The notes under the pieces are model-generated. The model saw only the letters and a list, made by a program, of their open reading frames with translations, was not told where the DNA came from and searched no databases. A program made the translations under genes and the position numbers. A stretch of DNA of 64,000 bases from Reticulascus tulasneorum. Taxonomy: Eukaryota > Ascomycota > Sordariomycetes > Glomerellales > Reticulascaceae. The stretch is taken from contig LSAX01000003.1 in NCBI GenBank assembly GCA_001557505.1, forward strand, positions 1,240,001 through 1,304,000. The letters are read 5' to 3'. This document shows positions 20,830-31,794 of this stretch, piece by piece (position 1 is the stretch's first letter; every line of letters begins with the position of its first letter).

Positions 20830-22673
20830 TCAATTCCCGGGGTTGGCTTCCCAAGGAGCGTCCATCAGCTGGGATGAGTCAAAGTTCCAGACAATGTATC
20901 CATTTTCGGTCAATACCACGAGGAGCTTGTCATCTCCTTCGACAGCCACAATTTCTGGACAGAGATTGGATACGTTGGGGTGCCTGATCTTCATGTTCGA
21001 GGCTTCTCCAATGGCCCATACGTGACTTGTTGTCGGAACCAGCTTGTTCTTCGTGAACGGCGGGTCCCGAGTGGGAATGTGGAGGTAAATCTGGCCGTTC
21101 CAGGCTTGCAAGGTGGATATGCTGTACTGGAATTGACTGTCATGACCACTGCCCCAGGCTTCCTGTGTCAATAGATGTTGATCCACTGAAAACTGCTTTG
21201 TAAAGACGTTGAATCCAATATTGATGATCTGGCTGTGAGGCTTGCTATCGGTGCGAACAACACATGCACTGTACGAGCCTCGAGTGTTCATGGGGCTACA
21301 AGTTGTTGTCATATCCCAAACCTGTTTGCCAGGTTCGTGAACGAGGACGGGAAAAGCTTGAACCAATTCTCTGCCTTTGTATTCAGAGACGGAAACGACT
21401 ACCCTGTGGCCGTCACTCTGCGAATCATGTCCTGCTATCCGTGAGATTAGCAGGCAAGCCAAGGTTCGCACGACCATATTCCCCTTGTCCCCTTCGAAAA
21501 CTAGGTTGCCACTTACCTCGCGGAAGTTTCCCTGAGCACATCAGTAGAATGAAGAAGACATCATCATGCAGGGGATGAAATAGAAACCCCAGCTGCAGAG
21601 GGGCTGTGGATGGAGAGCCTGGCACTATGGAACGGTCAAGAGTAGGGATATTCTCAACAGGCAGTAGCTTCTTGCCCCACTGCCATATAAACGCGTCTTG
21701 AGTTCGGTTTTGAGCGTGTGTTGTGACACCAACTCTGTCATCTCCCGCGAAAACCGCAACAATAGAGTTCGGCAGGGTTAACTTGTGCCATTCGTTTAGT
21801 TCCAAGTGAAAGATGAACCTTTTATGGCTTGTTAGTGACAACCGCTAGAGTCTTTGCGGGCATATTCTTCCGTAACGTATTGGATGAAGCTCACAGGATG
21901 TTGTGGCGATAGTCGGCAGTCACCAGCAACTTATTACTCATACCCGCAAGCATCGCTTGATATCCATGCACATTTGCGCCGGGATACCTGCAGACTTGCC
22001 GATGCCTTGCGTAGAGGTCGTCTATAACAACGCAGCAATAATCCAGTTGCCATGCTATTTTCCCATTCCTGTAATACGTCGGCCAAGATCTGTGTATGAA
22101 GGCCTCGGATGGCACACCAGTCTGTTCCATTGGGTGCCTCTGCGGATACTTGCCGTCTGGATGTCCGCTCGGATTTGGTACAAAGTAGCCACCAGACATA
22201 TGCTCCAGTGTCCCGATCCTTTGGATGACAGAAGATATGTACTTGCCAGACGCCCGGCGTAAGTACTTTCTGCTGGTCTCGTAGAATAGCGGCCAGTCGA
22301 CAGGCTTGCCGACGGACATTTCAACAAGGCCAGGGAAGAAATGCCGTATGAGAGACGACGCGACATACTCTTGCTTCCATACCAAATTCCATGACTTCGA
22401 TACCAGGATGCATGCAAGGATATCCTTCAGCTCAAGCGATTCAGCAATCAGATTCAGAATCTCGGCGGGTAGATCGGTGAGGTTTCTGAAAGCAATGACC
22501 TTGCTCTTCACAAGAGATCTGAGGTGAAGGACTTCCCACGGCGAGAGGCTATCGACGAGGGCGGTGAGATTCTCTCTCCTCAGATTCCAGTCGGGCTGTT
22601 CGTCGGGGAGATTCAATTGAGCCAGCAGCTCGGCCAAACGGCCGGAACCATCTGGTTTCTCTGTATCTCCCAT
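20830..22673 (-). CDS. F-box protein (560 aa)
   Basis: The model is complement(join(20830..21431,21517..21818,21895..22673)), 560 residues. Both introns have good signals: GTGAGC with CACTAAC and AAG, and GTAAGT with GCTAATC and CAG. An F-box lies at about residues 64-100 (LTDLPAEILNLIAESL, then CILVSKSWNLVWK). F-boxes dock substrate receptors onto Skp1 in SCF ubiquitin ligases. The remaining ~450 residues look like a beta-strand-rich propeller-type substrate domain, with repeated W/Y-containing strands such as LLVVLTENGYIVWNFD near the C-terminus, although no WD40 or kelch repeat is clear. The substrate is unknown. The gene is divergent from MCH1, sharing a 544-bp intergenic region. Confidence 0.85.
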
Positions 22674-23217
22674 GATGTATTGCGTTGGGATGCAGACTGC
22701 ATAAAGTGATTGATGGGCCTTTTGTTTCTACTGATGCTCGGTCTGTTTATCTGATTTTACATGTTCGTTGCTGCCTGCTTGACCTGGACTCGTTGACTGT
22801 AGCCAATTGCACATCCCTACGGCCATTCCTTCTGTACCTTAATTAAGTTATAGGCAAGCTGGCACGGCTGGGATGCGGATAATTAATGGTGTATGCTTCA
22901 AACAGAAGACGCTAAGCCTAAACAGCAATGTTCAGCGGCTTTAGCGAATTTATGCACGTAAGCCTTGGCAGGGCGTCACCAGCAGGCAATGCCATGTTCG
23001 GGCGGCGCGGCCAGCACGACATCAGTTCCGTGATCTGCTGACATGGGAATCTTGACCTATCTCCACCACCATGATTCTTGCTCTTTAGCACGAATTGCCG
23101 CTCTCTCAAGACGCAGTCCATTCCCTTCCTTCTACTGCGAGGATGCATACTAGAGCTTCTACGAGTCTACTCTAAATAGCTTTCTCCCCGCCCCGCCGTT
23201 CCTCGGCTCTCTTCACT
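22674..23217. other. divergent promoter region, F-box gene and MCH1-like gene
   Basis: This 544-bp region separates two head-to-head start codons and must hold both promoters. A TCTAAATAG element lies about 45 bp before the MCH1-like ATG. No RNA gene or repeat is seen. Confidence 0.55.
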
Positions 23218-24981
23218 ATGGCGAGCACATCGAGTCCGTCTACTCCATCCGACGACCAGGCCATTACCGAACCCCTCCTTCATTCCGACGACGCTTCCAC
23301 AATTGGACCGGCAAGCTCACGCTCCACAATATACTCTGGGCTTGCCTCTTCCCAAACGAAGCGAAACCGACAGGCAAGGAAGACTGTCCGAGCTGTTTCC
23401 TTCGCAGCCGCCATCATCTCAGCCTTGTGCGCAGGCTCCATAACGGTCTTCTCCCTCTATGGGCACATATTCCAAGAACGACTCCACTACACACAGTTCC
23501 AGGTCAACGGTGTCGCGATTGGCAGCTCCTTCGCTCTCTACCTCCCCGTTCCGTTCCTAGGCTATGTCTGTGATCGAATTGGAACCGCGCCTCTGTCGTT
23601 TCTTGCTGCGATACTGTTCGGTGGAGGATATGGGCTCGCTGCCGGGATATACCGAAAGATGGATGCTGAAGTCCTTGGTGGACTTGGAGGACACGGGAAG
23701 CATGCCGGGTTAGGCTGGTCTTACCCTCTCATGGTCTTTGCGTTTGTCTGCATTGGTGTTGGTACATGCGCAATGTACCTAGCATCAGTAGCGACGTGCG
23801 CAAAGAACTTTGGCAAGGGCAGGCATCGCGGGCTGGCTCTCGCGGCGCCTATTGCCGCTTTTGGGCTAAGTGGCATGTGGCTCAGCCAGGTTGGGAGCCG
23901 TGTCTTCTACGAGAGGCGGCCAGATGGGACGTCTGGTGATGTTGACGTCTTCCATTTCTTTGTCTTTCTAGCCATACTACTCTTCGTTGTCGGGCTTCTT
24001 GGAGCCTTCACTCTGCGGGTTGTCGATGAGCAAGACCTGATTGACGAGGCGGTGGAAGAGTTGGAAAGGAGTGGGTTGCTCGATGGTAGTGCGCTGCTCT
24101 CTGGCCGAACCGATCGTGGGTACGGTGCAGTCGAACAACCAAATGCCGTAGATGACGAAGACAATGCCGGCATACTTCCCAGGGACGAAGACGATGCGAA
24201 ATGGAAAAAGAATTGGGTACTCAACGCCGAAACCCGAGGCTTCCTGACAGATCAGACAATGTGGTGTTTTGCAATAGGATTCTTTCTCATCATTGGACCT
24301 GGCGAAGCATTTATCAACAATCTTGGCACTGTCATCGGCACACTCTACCCACCAGCCGCCGATTATGTTACCATTCCAACATCTGCTGCGACGCATGTGT
24401 CGATTGTTGGAATTACGAGCACCGTAGCTCGGCTCCTCACTGGCACCTTGACGGACTTGCTGGCACCGTCACCACAGACCCAGCACTTGCAGGCAGACTT
24501 CGCACTGCCGTTCATTCATGGGAAACCCTCTGTATCCAGAGTGGCATTCCTGCTATTCTTTGCAGTCTTGATGTCGCTCGGTCTTGTTGCCTTGGCATCT
24601 GGCTACATCCAAAACCACGGCGAGCGATTCTGGATAGTTTCTGGGTTGGTTGGCGCCGGCTACGGTGCTGTCTTCAGTCTGACACCCATCATTATCACCG
24701 TAATCTGGGGCGTTGAGAACTTCGCCACGAACTGGGGCATCGTCGCCATGTTCCCAGCGCTTGGATCGACGTTCTGGGGACTGGTGTACTCTGCTGTTTA
24801 TCAAGCTGGCGCCGAGAAATCGCGATCAGCAGGGGATCCCAGCGATGTCTTCTGCTATGGGCAGCAGTGCTATGCACCAACCTTCTGGGCCATGTCCTTG
24901 ACCGTATGGATCGCGTGCTTTGTTGTTCTATGGGCGTGGAAAGGCAAAAACGGATGGTCACAGAGGGGCATTGTCATCTAA
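23218..24981 (+). CDS. MCH1: MCH1-type major facilitator (monocarboxylate-transporter-like), probable vacuolar
   Basis: A single exon of 587 residues. An acidic, Ser/Thr-rich N-tail (1-58, with an EPLLHSDD dileucine-type sorting motif) precedes twelve predicted TM helices. Helix 1 starts near residue 60, and LYGHIFQERLHYTQFQVN matches the family's first loop. A long central loop (about 265-335), rich in Asp/Glu, separates the two six-helix halves. C-terminal helices include NWGIVAMFPALGSTFWG. The yeast homologue Mch1 is a vacuolar-membrane MFS protein that resembles monocarboxylate permeases but was not shown to carry monocarboxylates, so the substrate remains open. The ATG at 23218 follows CACT and is the first in frame. 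Confidence 0.88.
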   Translation: MASTSSPSTPSDDQAITEPLLHSDDASTIGPASSRSTIYSGLASSQTKRNRQARKTVRAVSFAAAIISALCAGSITVFSLYGHIFQERLHYTQFQVNGVAIGSSFALYLPVPFLGYVCDRIGTAPLSFLAAILFGGGYGLAAGIYRKMDAEVLGGLGGHGKHAGLGWSYPLMVFAFVCIGVGTCAMYLASVATCAKNFGKGRHRGLALAAPIAAFGLSGMWLSQVGSRVFYERRPDGTSGDVDVFHFFVFLAILLFVVGLLGAFTLRVVDEQDLIDEAVEELERSGLLDGSALLSGRTDRGYGAVEQPNAVDDEDNAGILPRDEDDAKWKKNWVLNAETRGFLTDQTMWCFAIGFFLIIGPGEAFINNLGTVIGTLYPPAADYVTIPTSAATHVSIVGITSTVARLLTGTLTDLLAPSPQTQHLQADFALPFIHGKPSVSRVAFLLFFAVLMSLGLVALASGYIQNHGERFWIVSGLVGAGYGAVFSLTPIIITVIWGVENFATNWGIVAMFPALGSTFWGLVYSAVYQAGAEKSRSAGDPSDVFCYGQQCYAPTFWAMSLTVWIACFVVLWAWKGKNGWSQRGIVI

Positions 24982-25703
24982 GTGCGCATTTGACGGAGTT
25001 CTGGGTCATTGCATTGCTTTGCTACAGGTCATCAAGCCGTATTTCTCGTATCGTTGGGTCTATTCTTGTTCCAGTAGTACCGTTACCTGGATCATCCTAT
25101 AGTTGGGTAAAGATAAAATATATACCATCTTGTCAGCTCAAGGAACTTATCTCGAGAGATCGAGGCCACTAGCGATCGAAGGGATAATATTTGCATGATA
25201 GTCCAGGTCAACTCCATGGAGCCCATGCAGTTCGATTCCATTCTGTCAACAGTTGTTCGTTTTGTCACCAGTTGGCCGTCTGGCATTTGTCCCGCATTCA
25301 GGGTATCAAATTGGCAGGATTTTAAATGACAGGGCTGAAGCGTCCATGCCGTCCCGTAATCTCAAAAGGCCAGAACTCAATCTGCGATGCGAAATTTAGC
25401 AGGAGGTATTTCAACGAATCATTGCCAAGACCGGGTACCTCAGCCGCACCCCCTGATGCAGCTGTGCTACACGAGCGAAGCTGAATGACTTCTCAAAACC
25501 AGACCTCTATTAACCTACAATCACCTTCCCTTTTCATCACGATCTTGTTGTTCTCATCTTGAACTAGTCCACTTATAGGTTCCAAGAAACGGGATGAGCC
25601 GTATTCTCCACGACCCGACTTCACAACTCATCCGCGAACGCCTCTCCAGCCAATACGCACTACCTGCATACGCCGACTGCGTGCAGCATCTTCTTATGTA
25701 GTC
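24982..25703. other. intergenic region, possible 5' exon of the next gene
   Basis: About 720 bp. Most shows nothing. The last 110 bp hold a short open frame from ATG 25594 that may be a first exon of the CorA-like gene; see that entry and the finding. Confidence 0.4.
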
Positions 25704-27443
25704 ATGAACTCCGATGCGGAGAAAGCCGCGCTTAAAGATACTCACTCATTCCATGTCAAGAGGGGCCATCAATATCTAGATATCCAGAAGAAGCGAGATG
25801 GCCTTCCTGGTGGCACTGTGATAAAGGAGGCTGACTTGGAGGAGCATGAGATTGGCCTGTGGTTGAAGAAGGTATCGCTCCTCACCTCCAGCATAATACT
25901 CGACTCTGGCCAGCATAAAGATGACTTGGCGCATTTACTAACGTTTGACTGGAAGGACAAAACGATACCTCCTGACGAGCAGCTAGCCTTTCGACTCTTG
26001 TGAGCATTCAGGGCTGCATGTTGTTAGTGCTCTGCGCCGCTGACATCTGCTGCCAGTATATGTGCTTCTAGAGAGCCCGGTTGCGAGTTGATCCTCCCTA
26101 TGCTGTCAAGCACCTACGAGGAGATTTCCAGTACATGGGGCTTCCCACCTCTTGTTCTCTGCACCGTACGACAACCATACGCCGTCACAACATTCTTTAA
26201 CCCATCTCTGAAGTCTTGTAGGAAGCAACTCCAACCTTACCTGCTTCTCTCCAAACTTGTTCACTAATTGGCGGTAGATGAGTTTTCCAATCGAGGAAGT
26301 GGCCTTGTCATGCGATTTGACAGCCACTGGGAGTGTGAATGCGTCATCGTCGTAATCAGGACCCCTACAGGCGAGACTAATGTCTTCGTCGCCGGCCTGA
26401 ACAGCCTGCAAATCCCGCGCTTCAAGCAGAGCATCAAGAACTCGGCGCATCTCGTCAGTAACCCGCTGCTGGTCCCGACGCTGATGCTCAGCGAGCTATG
26501 CCAAAACCAGACGGACTGGTTGGGTCTCATCTCGCCTGACTTGGATGACATCCAGCGCCGGCTGGGAATGTCCAACTGGAAGTACTCCACGGACTCGCCA
26601 TTCTACGGGCAGAGCGCCACGGACAGTTTGATACGATTGGATTTGGCCGGGATCACGATTCGGCTCAACCGAATGTCTGACTCGGTTCGGTTCCAGGACC
26701 AGGTAGCTCTGACTTTGATTGAGACGCTGGAGGCGCTGGCTGAGAAGCACAAGGAGATGGAGAAGGCTGTGGAAGTCAGTGAGGAGCAAAAAGGAGTCGA
26801 CGAAGCTGTTGGGCAGACAATCACTGTGCTGTTGAAGTCATTAAAGGGATGTCAGCGACGGGTGTCATATAGAAAGGGCACTATTGAGGGCTTGATCGAT
26901 ACTGTAAGAGTGTTCACCCCTCCACTCCCAGGATCAATCAGTGTTACTCACATCCAACAGGTGTACACACTCATTGCACAGCGCGACAACTACCTCAGTC
27001 TCGATGTTGCCTTCCACACCCGTAAAGATAGCACAGATATGCGCATCATCGCCGCAGTGACGCTCTGCTTTCTGCCTGGCATGTTCACCGCTGTACGTCG
27101 CTACCATAAAGCCCCCCCTTTTCAATTCGCTGCTGCCTGACCTTGCTACTGGCTGGTGCTAATGCTTGCCCAGACTCTATTTTCAACCACATTCTTCGAC
27201 TTCCAAGCCTCAGACTCGTCCGCCGTGCTCTCGCCCTATCACTGGATCTACTGGGCAACTACGTTCGCAGCCACCGCAGCCGTGCTAGTCTTCTGGCTGA
27301 TGTACACGACAAGAGATAAGAAAAATAAGCTGCCAGACTTTCTGGGCTCGACTGAACCTCGCGACCGTGTTGCCCCTCAAAGCTATAACACGACTGACAT
27401 ACCAGAGGAAATAAAACGCAAAAATAGGTTCGCGGGCTGGTAG
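25704..27443 (+). CDS. second CorA-like domain protein with two C-terminal TM helices
   Basis: The model is join(25704..25999,26057..26217,26278..26903,26961..27092,27174..27443), 494 residues. The four introns are 57, 60, 57 and 81 bp, with branch sites such as CGCTGAC and CACTAAT. The fold follows the same plan as the 18.6-20.3 kb gene. An N-terminal strand region (LAFRLFICASREPG, then VLCTVRQPYAVTTFF) leads to a helical middle (KHKEMEKAVEVSEEQ). A conserved DSTDMRIIAAVTLCFLPGMF helix then runs into TLFSTTFF, followed by a last TM (WIYWATTFAATAAVLVFWL). The GMN filter is absent. An alternative start uses ATG 25594 and an intron 25698-25762, extending the N-terminus by about 15 residues. The two CorA-like genes are too different for a recent tandem duplication. 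Confidence 0.78.
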
Positions 27444-27643
27444 CGGGGATGCCTGCCGGGAACTGCTGCATGTACACTTTGTAATCAGGATTTGGGAAGG
27501 ATTCGGGGCATCATCTGGAAATAGGGCAAGTTCTAACTTTGTACTTTATATGTTCACTGATAGTGGTAATTGAAGCTCCTGCGTCCTTGCTAGACCAGCA
27601 AGTGATTAAGATAACAACATGTGTATTCGGATACCCCTCTATC

Positions 27644-29661
27644 CTAGCGTACAAAATCTGCAAGAGAAGGCAGCCGATGAGCCGGGAACGTAGTCTCCCA
27701 AGCGCTCATCAGCTGCACTAGCAATGCTTCATGATGCGCAGGTGCAATAGCTGCTAGTCCATGGGGCCGTCCGTTAAACGAGAGATAGCCTAGAGGAAGT
27801 GAGGCGATCGGATAGCCTGTCGTTGTTTAGTACTACCACCGTAGAATATCAGAAAGTCTAGAAAGTCGAGGACTACATACCTGCGGCTGCGGCAAAGAGT
27901 GACATGTTACTTTCAGCAGGGCCGATCAGGATGTTGGTATCGTATTGGCTAAAGAACTTGTCTAGACCCTCTACCCGCCCTAGCTTGCGGAGTAGTTGGA
28001 CAAGTCCTGAAATTTCTGAGGCTGGCTTCGCGTTTTCCAAAGCAGATTCGAGGAATTCTTGACCGGGGTTGCCTGGAAAGTTATTAGATAATGCCTACAA
28101 ATTGCAAGTTCGCCGAACTAACTTTCTGGAAGTTCAACCTCTGGGTGATCTTTGTTATATTGAATTAACTCGCCCAGGGTTCGGACTTTGGAAAATTCAA
28201 GATCTCCCAGATATGCTTCCAGCTCTTCCTGGAACGTTGCGTCTACAGATGTTAGGAAGGACCCATTGAGACCTACATTCGCGTGAGTAGCTTACCAAAT
28301 ATCTGGCCGAGTATGTATTTGTCGTCGACTTTGAAACGTTCAGCAGGTATTAGATCCACGTTCTCATGGAAGGAATCTGCGAGTTTCCGAATCTTGGCAT
28401 ATGCTTCCAGAGTTTCTGCTTTCTGTTGCAAACCTTGAAGTAAGCAAAATTTGAAGTTGAACGGACAGTAGGCAACCACACCATTTGCTCTTCCGCTTGT
28501 GGCACTTTCTTCCTTGCACTCTCCGAAAAAGTCCAAGCTACGGGATCCAACGTCCCGATCTTTAGACCGTTCCATTTGCTTGTAAGTGCGGTTTTGTATC
28601 CGCCTTCCGGCACTTGGGTCGTCGCCGGGTCGATCAGGATATCTAGCAGCGTTGCAAGATCTGTCGCAGACTTCGTCACGGGGCCGGCGGAATCGCAAAT
28701 CTTAGAAATTGGAACAATCCCCGAGATCGGTATCAATCCGATGGTAGGCTTCAGTGTAAACAGAGCAGCTCTATTTGTCGGAAGAATTAGAGAACCTAGA
28801 GTTTCTGTGCCAATACTTACAGGAGCGTAGCCAGCTGAAACGCCAACTGCCGGTCCAGAGGAGGAGCCACCTGAAGACTAGGAAGCTTTAGATATATGGA
28901 TCAACGAGTGTTCGAATTGTGGGACTAACGCTATGCCCAGCACTGGTGTCGTCTTTTTGGAAACCGCCACGGACATATGCCGACTGCGTTTGACCACCCG
29001 CTGGAGACCATCCTGCTGGTGCAGTAGAAGTTCTGAAGCGAGAGGCTTAGAATTATGGAGCTTGGATTTGATGTTGCGGCAAACTCACTTGTACCAGCTG
29101 AATTCCTTTTGCTTCGTTAGCGTGCGGAAAGGGGACAGGGGGGCAATTTACGAACCGACAAGTTCGCCTTCGCAATGATGATCGCCCCGGCATCAAGAAG
29201 CTATAGTCAAAGTGAGCTGTGCCAGAGCATGAAGAGCGCAGAACAGCCCTACCCTCTGCACAACATATGCGTTCCTCTTTGGCCTAGAACCAGCCAACGC
29301 AGTGCTTCCCGCCGTGGTATCCATCTCAAGATCAGGATGAGTGGCAATGTTGTCCTGCGAGTAAACTTTCAGCGCCGCCCCCGTCTGGGATGCAACATGT
29401 TCGTATTACCTTCACCAAAACCGGTATACCGTGAAGCGGACTTCGAACAACGCCCGCTGTACGTTCGTCATCTAACTTCTTCGCCAGGGCCAACACGTTC
29501 TCACGCGGTGCTTTGGAGATGACAGCATGTAGATAGCCGTCATGATTCTCGATCTGAGTCAGGTACGCATCCACCAATTCCGCACTCGTGATCTTGCCGC
29601 TGCCCAATTGCGACTGCAGCTCTTCAGCGGTGGCCGTCTGGAGGAAGGCCGAATCCAGCAT
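27644..29661 (-). CDS. amidase-signature family hydrolase, ten exons (508 aa)
   Basis: The model is complement(join(27644..27816,27881..28072,28123..28242,28296..28422,28482..28877,28930..29032,29089..29105,29156..29200,29253..29354,29410..29661)), with all phases consistent. The Ser-cisSer-Lys triad is present: Lys84 in GIPVLVKDNI, Ser178 in GGSSSG and Ser202 in [10 protein letters not shown]. The 24-residue spacing between the serines equals that of known amidase-signature enzymes. Family members cleave C-N bonds of amides, acylamides or nitrile-derived amides; the substrate cannot be read here. There is no signal peptide, so it is probably cytosolic. Nine introns of 50-64 bp and a 17-nt exon (29089-29105, EFSWYK region) are unusually dense. 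The C-terminus ([20 protein letters not shown]) is complete and typical of fungal amidases. Confidence 0.9.
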
Positions 29662-30348
29662 CTTTCGATGATTTTGAGTCAGGAGAATCAATTGGCAAAT
29701 GTATACTTTTGGGCCCCGGGGCAAAAAAAGGTTAAAGCATCAAGATGAGTTGGCAAGTACGGGAACTTTGAGATGCATGTTTGTATTCGTATGCATGCCA
29801 CATGCTTGATTGATGGCGCAATGCTTAGCATTCATTCGGAAGGTCTTGGTGGTCGTTAAAATCCGCCTACAGAGAGCCTGGCTGACTAATCGTCTGTGAT
29901 TGGCACAGAACTTCATATCACTTGATGAACTTCCTTACTGGAACCGTTGCGTATCCATGCATGAGCCAAACAAACTGTGATCATCCCCGTAATAAGTCGG
30001 GTACCTTTCCCTTTCCCTGGGTCAGAGTCCCATAATCCCGCAACCGGGGACCAAAAAATGTGACACCAATTGACTAGAGATATAATAACATCTAACACAT
30101 CAAGGAGCAATGGCTCGCGACCAGCAACCTTCACCAGGCAATGCAGAAGCTGAGAAGGTAATTTCGCATAGAAGCGGTACTTCTTTCAAAACAATCTAGA
30201 ATGCGTCATCGCTGTAACGACTTAAAATGCAATGCCGAGCCACAGGGAAGCCTCCCAGAATATTACAATTGATTCCCAGTTCTCCAGCCGAACTTTTCCA
30301 GCCATGTCTATGCGCATAATGCTCCACTGGCTTCCGACTAGCCAAGAC
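29662..30348. other. spacer upstream of the amidase, downstream of the bestrophin-like gene
   Basis: About 690 bp without a supported gene. It carries the amidase promoter. No TATA box close to the ATG is convincing. Confidence 0.45.
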
Positions 30349-31794
30349 TTAAACATTGTGATCGCCGTTCGTCATCTTCTCCTTCTCCTCCTGCCTTTCG
30401 AGGATGACCTTCTTCCTTAGATCGAAGTTGTGGACGGTCTTATTCTTGATCGCGTCCCGGATGCGGCTCTCAGATCGCTCCATCCAGACACTGTAAGGGG
30501 CCATGCTGACAGGGTACAGGGGTAGGTTGCGGTTCGACTCCAACCAGGCATAGGGGTCGCGCTTCTCGAAGGAGGAAATAACATCCAGCTCCGAAGCAAC
30601 CTGCTCGCAGTACGCCTCGAGGGGAAGATCGTTGACATCCGTGCCGAAGGGGTTCTCGATCTCACGGCCGATGAAGAGAATGCCGAGGATGATGTAGGCG
30701 GCAACAATCGTGGCGGGAATGGCGACCCAGTCGAGGGTTTGCAGCTGGAAGGGGAGGACCATGACATAGACCCAGGTGATTTGACTGATGGCGATAGTGT
30801 ATGCAATGGGCAGCGGTGTTGTGAGTACACGCTCAGTGCCGGTAAGGACATCGTTCAGAGCAGCCAGGTTGTTGTAGGCGATGGTCTGCTGCATCGGGAC
30901 CTTCAGCTGGCCGTCCTCGACCATCTTGTCGATCGTGATGGCAAGATGGCTAAGAATCTCGAGCGGGAGGTTGCCGAGTGGACGGGAAGCGTTCTTGATT
31001 GTCTTGCGGGGGTTGCTGGCGGCGAAAGACAGGCCGAGATACTCTCCCGTCTCCTTGAAGAAGCCCTTTTTGCGTAGGACCGCCTTCTCCGGCTCGACGG
31101 CCGTAGCGTCCTTGGCAAAAGTGTTGAGGTGGCCGACGAGGTGCTCCAAGTCGTCATAGGCAGTGTACGGTTCAAAGCGCAGCTTATGCTTGAGAGCCAC
31201 GGAGAAGGCTAGAAGTAGGTTGAGAGAGCTGATCTTCCTGAGGAGTAACTGCTTTGGGTCTTTTCCATCCGGCTCTGCGCCATGGATCCAGAAAACGCGG
31301 GCCAGGTTCTGGGAAGCCAAGATCAAGGCTGCCCAATAACGCCTTCCCTCGGCGTAGCGCTCGTAGGCAGTGGAGCTGCGGAACGAAAGACCCAAACCAA
31401 CGACGAAACCCAGGACGGTCAGCAGCAGAGATGCAATGCCGAGCTTGAACACCAGACGGGAGATGCAGGTGATGAGGGTCGACCACATGCCGACTACCAG
31501 CAGGGGTACCAGCATCTTGGGCAGAATACTGCCGTGCATCTGCATGAAGAGGGGCCATTTCGAATGCTTTGCGATGTCTCGGGGGCCCGTGAAGTAGTCA
31601 TCAATGTCGATGCTCGTGTTTTTCCTGCTGAAGGGGTTTGGTGTCGCGGGTAGCGTGGGGGACATGGTGAAGGTCAATTCATGAGATGCTCGGCTAACTC
31701 GTTTGTGCTGGTCCTGGTGGTTCGCGTCTCCCGAACCACCATGGGCACCGCCGCCAACGGCGGTACTGACAGCGCCACCGCCATCTTCGGCCAT
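30349..31794 (-). CDS. bestrophin-like (UPF0187/RFP-TM) anion channel
   Basis: An intron-less gene of 481 residues starting at MAEDGGGAVS. The frame is open further upstream, but that part is not conserved-looking and sits in the leader. After a disordered N-tail (1-75), the bestrophin-type body begins: FTGPRDIAKHSKWPLFMQMH, two TM helices (VPLLVVGMWSTLITCISRL and ASLLLTVLGFVVGLGLSF), and the hallmark RSSTAYERYAEGRRYWA. A second TM pair lies near residues 345-400 (TWVYVMVLPFQLQTL; IPATIVAAYIILGILFIG), followed by the conserved acidic ENPFGTDVNDLPLEAYC. In animals and plants this fold forms pentameric Cl-/anion channels. Fungal members are uncharacterised and probably sit in the plasma membrane or endomembranes. 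The C-tail is Lys/Glu-rich. Confidence 0.9.
   Translation of the reverse strand: MAEDGGGAVSTAVGGGAHGGSGDANHQDQHKRVSRASHELTFTMSPTLPATPNPFSRKNTSIDIDDYFTGPRDIAKHSKWPLFMQMHGSILPKMLVPLLVVGMWSTLITCISRLVFKLGIASLLLTVLGFVVGLGLSFRSSTAYERYAEGRRYWAALILASQNLARVFWIHGAEPDGKDPKQLLLRKISSLNLLLAFSVALKHKLRFEPYTAYDDLEHLVGHLNTFAKDATAVEPEKAVLRKKGFFKETGEYLGLSFAASNPRKTIKNASRPLGNLPLEILSHLAITIDKMVEDGQLKVPMQQTIAYNNLAALNDVLTGTERVLTTPLPIAYTIAISQITWVYVMVLPFQLQTLDWVAIPATIVAAYIILGILFIGREIENPFGTDVNDLPLEAYCEQVASELDVISSFEKRDPYAWLESNRNLPLYPVSMAPYSVWMERSESRIRDAIKNKTVHNFDLRKKVILERQEEKEKMTNGDHNV

Noticed and set aside
30520..30550. GGTTCGACTCC, a tRNA B-box-like word
   Set aside because: It lies inside the coding sequence of the bestrophin-like gene, and no A box, acceptor stem or anticodon arm can be drawn around it.
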